DNA from: Pseudomonadota bacterium
GTDB taxonomy: Bacteria; Pseudomonadota; Gammaproteobacteria; Burkholderiales; Ferrovaceae
Reading direction: 5' to 3'
Assembly (NCBI GenBank): GCA_021805445.1
Contig: JAJZFH010000049.1
Span: 221,839-285,838 of the forward strand
DNA length: 64,000 nucleotides
The notes under the pieces are model-generated. The model made no database searches. It was not told the DNA's origin and saw only the letters and a program-made list of their open reading frames with translations. Position numbers and translations under genes: made by a program. Position 1 is the stretch's first letter, and each line of letters starts with the position of its first letter. Positions 9,600 through 18,597 of this stretch are shown piece by piece.

Positions 9600-10277
9600 A
9601 TGATGAACAAAACAAAGTACTTTGAGCGTGGGAAAGCGTCCCTCAAGGCCCTCCTGTTTCTGCCCCTGGCCTTTGGCGCGCACGCCGAAAGACTCCCCTC
9701 TCAACCCCAGATCTCTACAGAAGGAGAGGGCAGTGGATTCAGTCTCACTGCCTGTACCCGTTGTCATGGAGTCGGAGGGGACGGGAATACCGCAGAGGGG
9801 ATACCGCGCTTGAGGGGACTTCCCTTCACGTATCTGAAGGAACAACTGCAGGCCTTTGCCTCGGGCGAACGGCAAAACCCCATCATGAACTCGATCGCCC
9901 GAACGCTCTCGGCCGATGACATCACCCATGCTGCCAGTTTTTACACCCAGTTACCCCCCCTATTCCAACCTCTGGGAACAAAGGATGAATCCACCAACGA
10001 ACTGGCCGTTCATGGCCGCTGGAGTGAAAACATTCCGCCCTGCGATGATTGCCATGGGCCCGAAGGGAAGGGGGTAGGCGAAAACTTTCCCGCTTTGAAT
10101 GGGCAATCTGCACGCTATCTGGAAAACCAGTTGCAGGCATTCAAGAAGGGCAGCCGCCCGTCGGGCCCACTCAATTTGATGGGAAATATCGCCAAAAAAC
10201 TGTCGGATGCCGATATTCAAACCCTCTCACGCTACTATTCTGGCTCGTCCCCCAGGGACACAGGAGGTCAACCGTGA
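9600..10277 (+). CDS. Dihaem c-type cytochrome, c4-like (probable TsdB partner of TsdA)
   Basis: This is a 225-residue exported cytochrome with two haem c sites, CTRCH (52-56) and CDDCH (148-152), each in a class I domain. Likely axial methionines are M96 and M194. The repeated pattern P-x-L-x-G, Y-L-x-x-Q-L-x-A-F, G-x-R is that of cytochrome c4. A signal peptide ends near AHA (residue 29). Its stop overlaps the GTG start of the next gene (GTGA). In several sulfur oxidisers a dihaem cytochrome TsdB is encoded beside TsdA or fused to it and takes its electrons. The order here fits that role. Confidence 0.8.
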   Translation: MMNKTKYFERGKASLKALLFLPLAFGAHAERLPSQPQISTEGEGSGFSLTACTRCHGVGGDGNTAEGIPRLRGLPFTYLKEQLQAFASGERQNPIMNSIARTLSADDITHAASFYTQLPPLFQPLGTKDESTNELAVHGRWSENIPPCDDCHGPEGKGVGENFPALNGQSARYLENQLQAFKKGSRPSGPLNLMGNIAKKLSDADIQTLSRYYSGSSPRDTGGQP

Positions 10278-11164
10278 AATACCTGATGACCCTTGCTCTG
10301 TTGGTGACCAGTCTGGCGACCTTGGGAAACGGTCTGCCCGCCGACGTACCCCCTGAGGAATGGCCCTCTGTTTTGCCTGCGGACCACGATATTCCCAAGG
10401 ATGAATTTGGAAAAATGGTACGCCAGGGGCAATTGATTTTTTCCGACACCGGTCAATTCGCACGCGCCTACGTAGGCAATGATTTGAGTTGCCGCAATTG
10501 CCATCTGGACCAGGGTCGCAAGGCGGGATCAGCGCCCTTATGGGCAGCATTCCTGTCATACCCTGCTTATCGAGCCAAAAACCACCGGGTCAACACCTTC
10601 GAGGAACGTTTGCAGGATTGCTTTCGCTATAGCATGAACGGTAAAGCACCTCCTCTGGGTGACCCTGTACTGGTGGCTTTGGAATCGTATGCCTACTGGA
10701 TGGAGAAAAATGCAAAAATCAATCCCCGATTGACGGAGCGAGGATTTCCAAAACTTCAAAAACCCAGCACTCCTCCCAGTTACGAACGAGGAAAAATCGT
10801 CTACGCAAATAATTGCGAACTCTGTCACGGGTCCAATGGTCAAGGGAGAATAGCCAATGGCGGGCACCTGGTCTTTCCCCCGCTGTGGGGGAACCGCTCT
10901 TTCAATTGGGGAGCCGGAATGGCCCACCTGGATAAGGCTGCGGCCTATATCAAAACCAATATGCCCCTGAGTCTGGGAGGATCTCTCTCAAATCAGGATG
11001 CCTGGGACGTAGCCTATTTCATGGAGGGGCATGATCGTCCTCAGGATCCACGCTACACCGGTTCCGTGGATGAGACACGCGCCCTGTTTCACCATACCCA
11101 GAATTCTCTCTACGGACATCTGGTTGCCGGTCATGTACTGGGAAACGGCCCCGTGTCCAAATGA
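10274..11164 (+). CDS. tsdA: TsdA-like thiosulfate dehydrogenase (dihaem cytochrome c)
   Basis: This is a 296-residue exported cytochrome. It starts at GTG, six bases after a perfect AGGAGG at 10262-10267; a later ATG has no such site. Haem sites are CRNCH (73-77) and CELCH (181-185). Cys116, in the segment LQDCFRYSMNG, matches the unusual cysteine haem ligand of the TsdA active site, and TNMP carries a likely methionine ligand for the second haem. TsdA joins two thiosulfates to tetrathionate in the periplasm, or does the reverse. The preceding c4-type cytochrome is the expected electron acceptor. The direction of the reaction cannot be read from the sequence. Confidence 0.82.
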   Translation: MKYLMTLALLVTSLATLGNGLPADVPPEEWPSVLPADHDIPKDEFGKMVRQGQLIFSDTGQFARAYVGNDLSCRNCHLDQGRKAGSAPLWAAFLSYPAYRAKNHRVNTFEERLQDCFRYSMNGKAPPLGDPVLVALESYAYWMEKNAKINPRLTERGFPKLQKPSTPPSYERGKIVYANNCELCHGSNGQGRIANGGHLVFPPLWGNRSFNWGAGMAHLDKAAAYIKTNMPLSLGGSLSNQDAWDVAYFMEGHDRPQDPRYTGSVDETRALFHHTQNSLYGHLVAGHVLGNGPVSK

Positions 11165-11240
11165 ACCACGTATCGATGGATCGAGGAAAACCCTGTTAAA
11201 GTGCGGTTTCTCCCCATTCATGGCTAACTTCTGGACGTCG

Positions 11241-11825
11241 ATGAAAATTCTTTGTATCGAAGACGATCATGAAATGGCCGACTTGATTTCCGAGGAGTTG
11301 CAAGATCGGGGATTCACCGTCCTCCTGACCCATGACGGCCAAACTGGACTCGATGCCATCGAGCGTGGGCGCCCGGATCTGGTACTGTGCGATATCGGCT
11401 TGCCCATGCTGTCTGGATTCGAGGTATTGGAAAAAGTCCTGGTCGCACTGTCCAATCCGCCACCGTTCATTTTTTTGACAGCCCTCACCGACCGCGAAAG
11501 TGAATTGCGCGGACGACGGCTGGGCGCGGATGACTATGTCACCAAACCGATCGACTTTGATGTACTGTACGAAATCCTGCGCGCACGTTTAGGGCGGGCA
11601 CGGGAAAACACGATCCCTCCGGTTGGGATGGAATTGGCAGACAGGGAGCGGGAAGTACTGACCTGGTCGGCACGGGGCAAAACCTCCAGTGAAATTGCCC
11701 TGATTCTGGGACTGTCAAAAAGAACGGTAGATTTCCACATCGACAACGCCCGTACCAAACTGGGGGTTGCCACCCGTATCGAAGCCGCGATCCGGGCAGC
11801 CAGCCTGGGCCTGATCGCACCCTGA
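11241..11825 (+). CDS. Response regulator with receiver and LuxR-type DNA-binding domain
   Basis: This 194-residue regulator begins with a receiver domain (MKILCIEDD). The phosphoacceptor is D51 in LVLCDIGLP, with the conserved T80 and K102 (VTKP). A LuxR/FixJ helix-turn-helix covers about residues 130-190 (LTDREREVL-like start, TVDFHIDNARTKLGV). The start is the ATG that gives a standard receiver N-terminus; a start 21 bases upstream is also possible and neither has a strong ribosome site. It lies 76 bases after tsdA and is the probable partner of the kinase at 5921-7453, making a two-component pair that brackets the operon it probably controls. It converges on the RND gene. Confidence 0.88.
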   Translation: MKILCIEDDHEMADLISEELQDRGFTVLLTHDGQTGLDAIERGRPDLVLCDIGLPMLSGFEVLEKVLVALSNPPPFIFLTALTDRESELRGRRLGADDYVTKPIDFDVLYEILRARLGRARENTIPPVGMELADREREVLTWSARGKTSSEIALILGLSKRTVDFHIDNARTKLGVATRIEAAIRAASLGLIAP

Positions 11826-11831
11826 CCCCCT

Positions 11832-14800
11832 TTATTCATCGGATTTAAGGGTGTTATCCATCGGTTTTGCCCGAGGTTTACCTCGACTCTTGTCAAGAAA
11901 CACCATTTGCAAGGCAGGAGCCACCACCAGCAACATGATCGGCCCCAATAACATCCCCCCCACCACCACCATGGCCAGGGGACGTTGCACCTGACTGCCG
12001 ATACCGTGCGACAAAGCCGCAGGAAGCAGTCCGATACACGCTGAGAGGGCTGTCATGAGAAGCGGACGCATGCGCTTCTCAGCCGCTGTAAACATGGCTT
12101 CTTCAGCCGGCATGCCCGAATTCACCAGGCCATTGAAGAAGGTCATGATGAGAATCCCGTTCATGACCGAAACCCCAAACAGGGAAACAAAACCGATGGC
12201 CGCCGAGATACTCAGATCCAATCCCGTCAAATACAGGGCAATGACTCCCCCTGCGGCGGAGAAAGGAATGGCCACCAACACCAAAAGGCTGTCACGCACG
12301 GAATTGAACAGGCCATAGAGCAAGATCAGAATCAGACCCAGGGCGATGGGGACCACCACAAAAAGCCGCTGTTTGGCCTGTTGCAATTCATCGAACTCTC
12401 CGGCCCACTCGATCCGGTATCCCTGAGGTAAGGGAACCTGGCGCGCAATGGCCTGCTGGGCTTCCAATACCGTGCTCCCGATATCACGCCCCCGCACGCT
12501 GAATTTGACCGGGATGAAACGCTGGTTTTTCTCATGATAGATGTAAGAGGCGCCTGTATCGAGAGAAATATTCGCCACTTCACTGAGGGGAATATAAGCA
12601 TTGGTTCCCGTTGGGGTTTGATAAGCCACCTTCAAATGGCGAATCGAATCGATATTCTGTCGAAACTCGGGTGCCAGACGCACCACCAGGGAAAATTGCC
12701 GGTCACTTTCCATCAGTGTCGTGGTCTGCGCACCGCCCAGAGCCGCCTGGACCACCGTATTGACATCGCCCGTATTGAGCCCATAACGGGCAGCCCGTAC
12801 CCGATCCACCACGACATTGAGATTGGGTTGTCCCATGACCCGAAAAACCCCCAGGTCCGCAATACCCTTGACCTTGGCCAACTCATCGTGTACCTGATCG
12901 GCCAGTTTTTCCAGTGTCATCAGATCCGGGCCCAGGATCTTGACCGAGTTGGCTCCCTTGACCCCTGACAGCCCCTCTTCCACGTTGTCCTGAATATACT
13001 GGGAAAAGTTGAATTCTATGCCGATGAATTCCTGCGCAAACCTTTTCTGCAACTCCGCCACCAACTTTTCCTTGGTCACCCCGGCTGGCCAGTCTTCCAT
13101 GGGTTTCAGAGGTACAAAAAATTCCGCGTTTCCAAAACTGGAGGCATCACTCCCGTTGTCTGGTCGCCCATGCTGAGAAACCACCGTAATGACTTCAGGA
13201 TAGGTATCCAGAATCTGTCGGATCCGGGTCACGGTCGGCATCCCTGCTTCCAGTGAAATGGTGGGCGGCATGGTCGCCCGAATCCACAAATTTCCTTCCT
13301 CGAGAGCAGGAAGGAATTCCGATCCCGTCATACGCAACAGAAGCAATGCAACCCCCAAAAAGGCCATTCCTCCCAGTATGGTTGTTTGACGATGTGCCAG
13401 GGCCCAGCGCAGAATCGGGATGTAACGACCACGTAACCAACGCACCACCAGGGTTTCCGTATCGCGCACTTCTTTTGGCAACAAAAAGGAGGAGAGAACA
13501 GGCGTAATGGTAAAAGTCGCAATCAAGGCTCCAGCCAGGGCATATCCATAGGTACGCGCCATCGGACCAAAAATCTGGCCCTCCACCCCCTCCATGGTAA
13601 AGAGGGGCAGGAAAGCGGCCACGGTGATCATGGTCGAAAAGATAATGGCGCGATCCACCTGCAGGACACTGATGAAGATCATGCGCAATCGGTTGGTCCA
13701 CCCATAACCGTGGGCCAGAATCCGGGTGTCCCCCCGTTCGTTTCCTTCCAGTAAAGCTTCGAGCAACGCACTACGATCAGCCTTGTTTTTCTGAAAATTA
13801 TGGAAGACGTTTTCCACCAGAATGACCGCAGAGTCGACAATGATGCCGAAATCCACCGCCCCCAGAGAAAGCAGGTTGGCGGACTCCCCTGTCATGACCA
13901 ACAGGATGATGCTGAAAAACAGGGCAAAAGGAATATTGATGCCCACGATGAGCGCACTGCGCAGATCTCCCAGAAAAACCCACTGGATAAAGAAAACGAG
14001 CAGACATCCAAAGATCAGGTTATGCAATACGGTATGGGTGGTGACGTTGACCAAGGATGTCCGGTCATAGAAAGGAACGATCTTGACTCCGGGCGGAAGA
14101 CTGCCATCACGGTTGATTTTTTCCACTTCGGCCTTGACTCGGGCCACCACATCATTGGTTTGCATGGTACGGTTCATCACGACGATAGCAGCCACCACAT
14201 CATCCTGGCGATCGCGTCCTGCCTTGCTCAAACGAGGCACCACTCCCACTTTGACCTGAGCCACATCCTTGACCAGGACCGGAGTTCCGTTGGACTGCGA
14301 GAGCACGATGTTTTCCACATCAGTCACCCGTCGTCCCTGGGTCAAATCCAGCCCGCCTCCGGTATCGATCAAGCCAACGCCACGTATGTTAAGGGACTGT
14401 TGGCCAATATTGATGGTCCGTCCCCCCACGTTGATGTTGGCATTGCCGATGGCCGAAACCATTTGGGGAATGGTGATGTTGTAGGCTTCCAGTTTATGCA
14501 GATCGGCCTCTACATCGAACTCTTTGGTGGTCCCCCCCCAACTGTTGACCTGGACCACTCCTGGAACTGTCAACAAACGCCGTTGCAACACCCAATCCTG
14601 GACCGTGCGAAGATTGGTCAAGCCAAAATTGGGGGGCCCCACGACCTGATAACGAAAAATCTCTCCCACCAGACTGGACGCCTGAATCTGGGGAGAAACA
14701 TTGTTGGGCAGACTGACATTCTGTTGCAGGCTCAAGGCAGCCTGGGTATAGGCAAAATAATAATCGATGCCGTATTTGAAGGTGACGCGGATGAACGACA

Positions 14801-15068
14801 GTCCATAAAAGGACGTGGAACGGATATTGTCGACCCCAGGGGTTGCCGCCAACCCCACTTCCATGGGTACCGTATAGTACCGTTCCATTTCCTCGGCCGA
14901 AAGGCCCGGTGCCTGAGCCGTGATCTCGAGAATCACCGGTGCCGGATTGGGATAGGCCTCCACGTTGAGTTTCAGGTAGGCCATGATCCCACCGGCAATG
15001 AATACCAGAAGTCCCAATAATACGAGAGGGCGACGAGACAGCGAAAACAACAGAATACTTTTCAACAC
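11832..15068 (-). CDS. RND efflux pump inner-membrane subunit, heavy-metal (CzcA/CusA) subfamily
   Basis: This is a 1078-residue proton-driven transporter with the RND duplication and twelve predicted membrane segments. The fourth segment carries DFGIIVDSAVILVEN with D406, D412 and E419. It matches the DFG-x3-D-x6-E proton-relay signature of the heavy-metal-efflux subfamily. The start is GTG, giving the usual LKSILLFSLSRRP N-terminus. It is 12 bases downstream of the adaptor gene, and a matching outer-membrane factor is divergent. Such pumps export divalent cations or Cu/Ag, but I cannot assign the metal, and some members of this subfamily have other substrates. Confidence 0.88.
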   Translation of the reverse strand: MLKSILLFSLSRRPLVLLGLLVFIAGGIMAYLKLNVEAYPNPAPVILEITAQAPGLSAEEMERYYTVPMEVGLAATPGVDNIRSTSFYGLSFIRVTFKYGIDYYFAYTQAALSLQQNVSLPNNVSPQIQASSLVGEIFRYQVVGPPNFGLTNLRTVQDWVLQRRLLTVPGVVQVNSWGGTTKEFDVEADLHKLEAYNITIPQMVSAIGNANINVGGRTINIGQQSLNIRGVGLIDTGGGLDLTQGRRVTDVENIVLSQSNGTPVLVKDVAQVKVGVVPRLSKAGRDRQDDVVAAIVVMNRTMQTNDVVARVKAEVEKINRDGSLPPGVKIVPFYDRTSLVNVTTHTVLHNLIFGCLLVFFIQWVFLGDLRSALIVGINIPFALFFSIILLVMTGESANLLSLGAVDFGIIVDSAVILVENVFHNFQKNKADRSALLEALLEGNERGDTRILAHGYGWTNRLRMIFISVLQVDRAIIFSTMITVAAFLPLFTMEGVEGQIFGPMARTYGYALAGALIATFTITPVLSSFLLPKEVRDTETLVVRWLRGRYIPILRWALAHRQTTILGGMAFLGVALLLLRMTGSEFLPALEEGNLWIRATMPPTISLEAGMPTVTRIRQILDTYPEVITVVSQHGRPDNGSDASSFGNAEFFVPLKPMEDWPAGVTKEKLVAELQKRFAQEFIGIEFNFSQYIQDNVEEGLSGVKGANSVKILGPDLMTLEKLADQVHDELAKVKGIADLGVFRVMGQPNLNVVVDRVRAARYGLNTGDVNTVVQAALGGAQTTTLMESDRQFSLVVRLAPEFRQNIDSIRHLKVAYQTPTGTNAYIPLSEVANISLDTGASYIYHEKNQRFIPVKFSVRGRDIGSTVLEAQQAIARQVPLPQGYRIEWAGEFDELQQAKQRLFVVVPIALGLILILLYGLFNSVRDSLLVLVAIPFSAAGGVIALYLTGLDLSISAAIGFVSLFGVSVMNGILIMTFFNGLVNSGMPAEEAMFTAAEKRMRPLLMTALSACIGLLPAALSHGIGSQVQRPLAMVVVGGMLLGPIMLLVVAPALQMVFLDKSRGKPRAKPMDNTLKSDE

Positions 15069-15080
15069 GGTTCTCTATCC

Positions 15081-16283
15081 TCACTCGCCCGTCGAGGCAT
15101 CGACCGCAAAAGCATTGCTCAGGAAGATCGCTCCATCAGTGGCCACATTCTCACCCGGCTGAATGCCTTCCAGAATCTGCATCAGATTTTCCTGACGAAC
15201 CCCGAGAATCACTGAACGCCGCCTGAAACGGTGCTGCCCCTCGGCAACCCAGGCACTGTAAGACCCATCCCCTTCGCGCACCACCCCACCATCGGGAAGT
15301 CCCACCGATTGCATATCGGCCCCCGTACGAATGGTAAAGGTTGCCATCATCCCCGGATGCAATTCATGACGGGGATCAGGAACCACACAGCGAACCTGAA
15401 GACGGTGGGTATTGGGGTCCACCACGGTCCCGACTTTATCGATCTTCGCCTGGAACGTTCGTTGAGGGAAAGCCATGACACGCACGATCACGGATTCCCC
15501 ACTTTCCAGAAGCGGGATATCGGTTTCGGACACATTGGCCAGCATCCACACCTTGGAGAGGTCGGAAATGGCATAGGGAGCGGGGGCCGTACCCGGTTGC
15601 ACATAGGTTCCCGCAGCAGCGGACATGGCAACGACCGTCACGCGCCCATCGAGGGGACTGGGAACATCCAGGATCGCGTCCACCTCGTGGGTCGCCTCGA
15701 TACGGTCGATCTCATGGGCGGACTTGCCAAACAGATGCAGGGCATTCCGTGCTGCATTGTAATTCCCCTCTGCGGTTTGCTGATCTGAGATAGCCTGCTG
15801 ATAATCCTTTTCCGCCAATCCCTTGAGTGCGATGAGTCGTTTGGCGCGCTCCAGCACACGAGTCGTCAATTCGCGCACCCCTGCCGCCGCAATCACGGTG
15901 GATTCCGCCTGGATCAAGTCGGGGCTGTCAAGGGTATAGAGCGTCTCCCCTTTCTTGACAAAATCCCCCACTTCCTTGAACCTCCGGAGAATTTTACCGG
16001 GGTACGGAGGATAAACCTGCACCGTCTGGTCATCATCGAAGGCGATAACCCCCATGGCCTCCCGTTGTGCCAGAAAAGTGTGAAGGGTGGCTGGTACCAC
16101 CTTGACCAGCGCCATTTGAGCATCCGTCAATTGCAACGTTTGTCCGGACACCTTCGGTCCGAGGGCAGATCTGCCCTCGCTGACGGGAGGTTGAGCACCG
16201 CCATTGAAGAAATAGATCAGCGCGCTTACCAAGACGAGAGTAGCGCCCCCCGAAATCACCCATTTTTGATGATTGAACCCCAT
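15081..16283 (-). CDS. RND efflux periplasmic adaptor (membrane fusion protein)
   Basis: This is a 400-residue adaptor with one N-terminal membrane anchor (about residues 8-28). A barrel-sandwich/lipoyl region follows (VYPPYPGKILRRFKEVGDFVKKGE), then a helical hairpin of about 70 residues and beta-barrel domains with GMMATFTI and a VRVMAF strand. It resembles CusB/CzcB-type adaptors. The start is the ATG following CAGGAG; upstream in-frame ATGs run into the divergent promoter. It bridges the RND pump and the outer-membrane factor. The promoter region it shares with the divergent gene holds a 7-bp palindromic operator-like site. Confidence 0.87.
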   Translation of the reverse strand: MGFNHQKWVISGGATLVLVSALIYFFNGGAQPPVSEGRSALGPKVSGQTLQLTDAQMALVKVVPATLHTFLAQREAMGVIAFDDDQTVQVYPPYPGKILRRFKEVGDFVKKGETLYTLDSPDLIQAESTVIAAAGVRELTTRVLERAKRLIALKGLAEKDYQQAISDQQTAEGNYNAARNALHLFGKSAHEIDRIEATHEVDAILDVPSPLDGRVTVVAMSAAAGTYVQPGTAPAPYAISDLSKVWMLANVSETDIPLLESGESVIVRVMAFPQRTFQAKIDKVGTVVDPNTHRLQVRCVVPDPRHELHPGMMATFTIRTGADMQSVGLPDGGVVREGDGSYSAWVAEGQHRFRRRSVILGVRQENLMQILEGIQPGENVATDGAIFLSNAFAVDASTGE

Positions 16284-16340
16284 ACACTCGAACTCCTGCC
16301 AATTTTGGCGCAATGATGCGGCTTTCGTCCTCTCTCGTCT

Positions 16341-16358
16341 ACTGTGACAAATCACAGT
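16341..16358. promoter_or_regulatory. Palindromic operator-like site between divergent efflux genes
   Basis: ACTGTGA and TCACAGT are perfect 7-base arms with a CAAA spacer, centred between the adaptor and the outer-membrane factor genes. The arms recall Crp/Fnr half-sites, but the 4-base spacer is shorter than the 6 bases of classical Crp sites. No regulator gene is adjacent. Confidence 0.45.
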
Positions 16359-16417
16359 TTTCATGGGGCCAGAACCCTCGTACACTGCCCTCAAATCAGA
16401 CTTGGAGCCTTTGCGTC

Positions 16418-17974
16418 ATGCTGCGTCGTCCCTTATTCTTTCTAAACCCACTCCTGCTGGCGATCATTCTGGGTGGGTGCACCATGGGACCTGACTTTCA
16501 ACGTCCGCAAGCGCCCACGGTGAGCGGCTATACCCCGCAGGAAAAGATGAGCACTTCCGCCGCCACCCCAGGCCCCGCCGGAGAGCCCCAACACTTTGAC
16601 GTACGGAAAGATCTCCCCTTTGACTGGTGGACGATGTTTCACTCAAAGGACATCGATGACCTGATCGAACTGGCCTTCAAAAACAACCCGACCATTCCGG
16701 CAGCGCAAGCGGCCCTGCAGCAGGCACAGTCGATGACCGTGGCTCAGGAAGGATTCTTCTTTCCCACCGTGGGTGTCAGTTACATGCCTTCACGCAACAA
16801 GTTGGCCGGGAATATGGGGGGGAATTCACCCGGCATCCAGGGAAACGGCCAAGTCATTCAGACCTACAGTAATCCAGCCGGTCCTGTCTATAATGGTCCT
16901 GCCTATTACAATTTTCATACAGCCCAGTTGATGGTGGGATACACTCCGGATGTATTTGGCACCAACCGACGCCAGGTTGAATCCATGAAGGCTCAGGAGG
17001 AACAGCAACGCTACCAGTTGGAAGCCACCTATATCACTCTGGCCTCCAATGTGGTCGCCGCTGCCCTGCAGGAAGCCTCCCTGCGCGCTCAACTGGAAGC
17101 CACGCACCAGATCATCGACGCCAACCAGGAAATGCTGACCATCCTCAAGAATCAAGAGCGCTTGGGCTACGCCATGGGCATCGATGTCGCCAATCAGGAA
17201 ACCGCTCTGGCACAGGCCGAGCAAAGTTTGCCTCCGCTCGAAAAGGCCTTCGAACAAACCCGTGATCTGCTGCGCGCCCTGGCCGGCCAGTTACCCAATC
17301 AGGATATCCCGCAAAAATTCGAGTTGTCCTCCCTGCATCTCCCTTCCACCCTTCCGCTCAGTTTGCCGTCCCAACTGGTGGACCAACGTCCCGATGTGCG
17401 CATGGCCGAGGAACAACTTCACTATGCCAGTGCGCAGGTGGGCGTGGCCATTTCCAATCGCCTCCCCCAATTCACCATCTTTGGATTCATTGGAGGAGAA
17501 GCAGGCACATTCAACCAGATGTTTCACAATGGTGCCGGTTTCTTCAGTTTGATCGGAGACGTCAGTCAAACCCTGTTCGACGGCGGCACCTTGAGCGCTC
17601 ATGAAACCGCCGCCGAAGCAGCCCTCAAGGAAGCCGCTGCCCAATATCGGTCCACCGTCATCGGAGCCTTTCAGAATGTGGCCGATACCCTGCACGCCAT
17701 CGAAGCGGATGCCCGCAGCCTGAAGGCTGCCAACGAAACGGAGCAAGCCGCTCGGCGCGCCTATGACTTGACCCGTCGGCAACGCGAGGTCGGTTATGTC
17801 AATGCTCAGGCCGAACTCACTGCCCTGATCAATTTTCAGCAGGCCGAATTGACCCTGGTGCAGGCGCGCGTCAATCGTTTTGGCGACACTGCAGCCCTCT
17901 ACCAGGCCTTGGGGGGAGGATGGTGGAAACGCAAGGAAGCCCTCTCCGAAAACACGCCACCCTCTACCCATTGA
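16418..17974 (+). CDS. Outer-membrane efflux lipoprotein (NodT/OprM-type TolC homologue)
   Basis: This is a 518-residue outer-membrane factor. It has a lipoprotein signal with lipobox LGGC near residue 20, followed by TMGPDFQRP, the standard start of this family. Two repeats of the outer-membrane efflux domain follow, with long coiled-coil segments rich in Ala and Gln and the phrase LVDQRPDVRMAEEQL, diagnostic for the second repeat. The ATG with GGAG upstream gives the lipoprotein start. It is divergent from the adaptor and RND subunit, completing a tripartite pump from cytoplasm or periplasm to the outside. Confidence 0.9.
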   Translation: MLRRPLFFLNPLLLAIILGGCTMGPDFQRPQAPTVSGYTPQEKMSTSAATPGPAGEPQHFDVRKDLPFDWWTMFHSKDIDDLIELAFKNNPTIPAAQAALQQAQSMTVAQEGFFFPTVGVSYMPSRNKLAGNMGGNSPGIQGNGQVIQTYSNPAGPVYNGPAYYNFHTAQLMVGYTPDVFGTNRRQVESMKAQEEQQRYQLEATYITLASNVVAAALQEASLRAQLEATHQIIDANQEMLTILKNQERLGYAMGIDVANQETALAQAEQSLPPLEKAFEQTRDLLRALAGQLPNQDIPQKFELSSLHLPSTLPLSLPSQLVDQRPDVRMAEEQLHYASAQVGVAISNRLPQFTIFGFIGGEAGTFNQMFHNGAGFFSLIGDVSQTLFDGGTLSAHETAAEAALKEAAAQYRSTVIGAFQNVADTLHAIEADARSLKAANETEQAARRAYDLTRRQREVGYVNAQAELTALINFQQAELTLVQARVNRFGDTAALYQALGGGWWKRKEALSENTPPSTH

Positions 17975-18006
17975 CCCGGATTTTCTGAACATCCCCCATC
18001 GATCCC

Positions 18007-18474
18007 ATGACAGAGACGCATTATTGGTTGATGAAATCCGAACCTTCCGAAGTGAGTTTCGATGATTTGTTGGCTTTTGCCAATCAGGAAGTGGCGTGGT
18101 TTGGTGTACGCAATTATCAGGCGCGCAATTTCATGATGCGCGATATGGCCGTGGGGGACGGCGTCCTGTTTTATCATTCCAATTGTGCCGCACCCGGCAT
18201 TGCAGGGTTGGCGCGCGTATCCCGCCTGGCCGAACCAGACGCCACCCAGTTCGACCCCCTTTCCCCCTATTTCGACCCCAAAGCCACTCCGGAACGCCCA
18301 CGCTGGCATTGCGTGCGCGTTCAAGCCATCAAAAAAACACGCTTGCTGACTCTGGCCGAACTACGCCAATCTCCCGACTTGCAAACCCTGCGCGTACTGA
18401 CCAAGGGAAACCGTTTGTCCATCACCCCGGTCACGCCTCCGGAATGGAAAACGCTACAGAACCTATTGCTGTGA
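18007..18474 (+). CDS. EVE-domain protein
   Basis: This is a 155-residue cytosolic protein. The N-terminus YWLMKSEPSEVSFDDL and the following WFGVRNYQARNFM, GDGVLFYHSN and GLARVSR segments are typical of the EVE domain of the ASCH/PUA-like superfamily (relatives of human THYN1). EVE domains recognise modified bases in nucleic acids; in bacteria the target is usually not known. It follows the efflux gene by 32 bases and may be read through from it. Its last dozen bases overlap the antisense remnant of an EAL gene. Confidence 0.88.
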   Translation: MTETHYWLMKSEPSEVSFDDLLAFANQEVAWFGVRNYQARNFMMRDMAVGDGVLFYHSNCAAPGIAGLARVSRLAEPDATQFDPLSPYFDPKATPERPRWHCVRVQAIKKTRLLTLAELRQSPDLQTLRVLTKGNRLSITPVTPPEWKTLQNLLL

Positions 18475-18597
18475 TGGCTCCTCCGGAAATCCCTTGAAGG
18501 TTCGAATCCAGTCGGGAACTCCTGCAGAGGGCATGGGCCGGGCAATGCCGAACCCCTGCTCACGAACTGCCGACAATATCCCAGTGATGGAAGAATG
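18463..18597 (-). pseudogene. C-terminal remnant of an EAL-domain (c-di-GMP phosphodiesterase) gene
   Basis: Reading on past the glycosyltransferase stop in the same frame, 44 codons translate to a segment with GFGIARPMPSAGVPDWI and end at TAG. The G-[FY]-GIARPMP-x5-P-x-W pattern is typical of the extreme C-terminus of many EAL-domain proteins. No start codon, upstream domain or catalytic EAL motif is present, because the glycosyltransferase gene replaces it. I infer that the glycan cluster, or a deletion, removed the rest of the gene. The tail also overlaps the end of the EVE gene. Confidence 0.6.

Noticed and set aside
13800..15020. A 406-codon open frame antisense to the RND pump gene, with similar long antisense frames over dabB and dabA
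   Set aside because: The sense frames match known families end to end. The antisense products are low-complexity His/Gln/Gly-rich, as expected from shadow reading of GC-biased codons.
18495..18515. GGTTCGAATCC on the plus strand, a tRNA T-arm look-alike near the edge of the glycan cluster, considered as an attachment-site copy of a tRNA end
   Set aside because: The flanking bases do not form a T stem and do not repeat the tRNA-Thr 3' end. The sequence is explained by the minus-strand EAL remnant, and no integrase is present.
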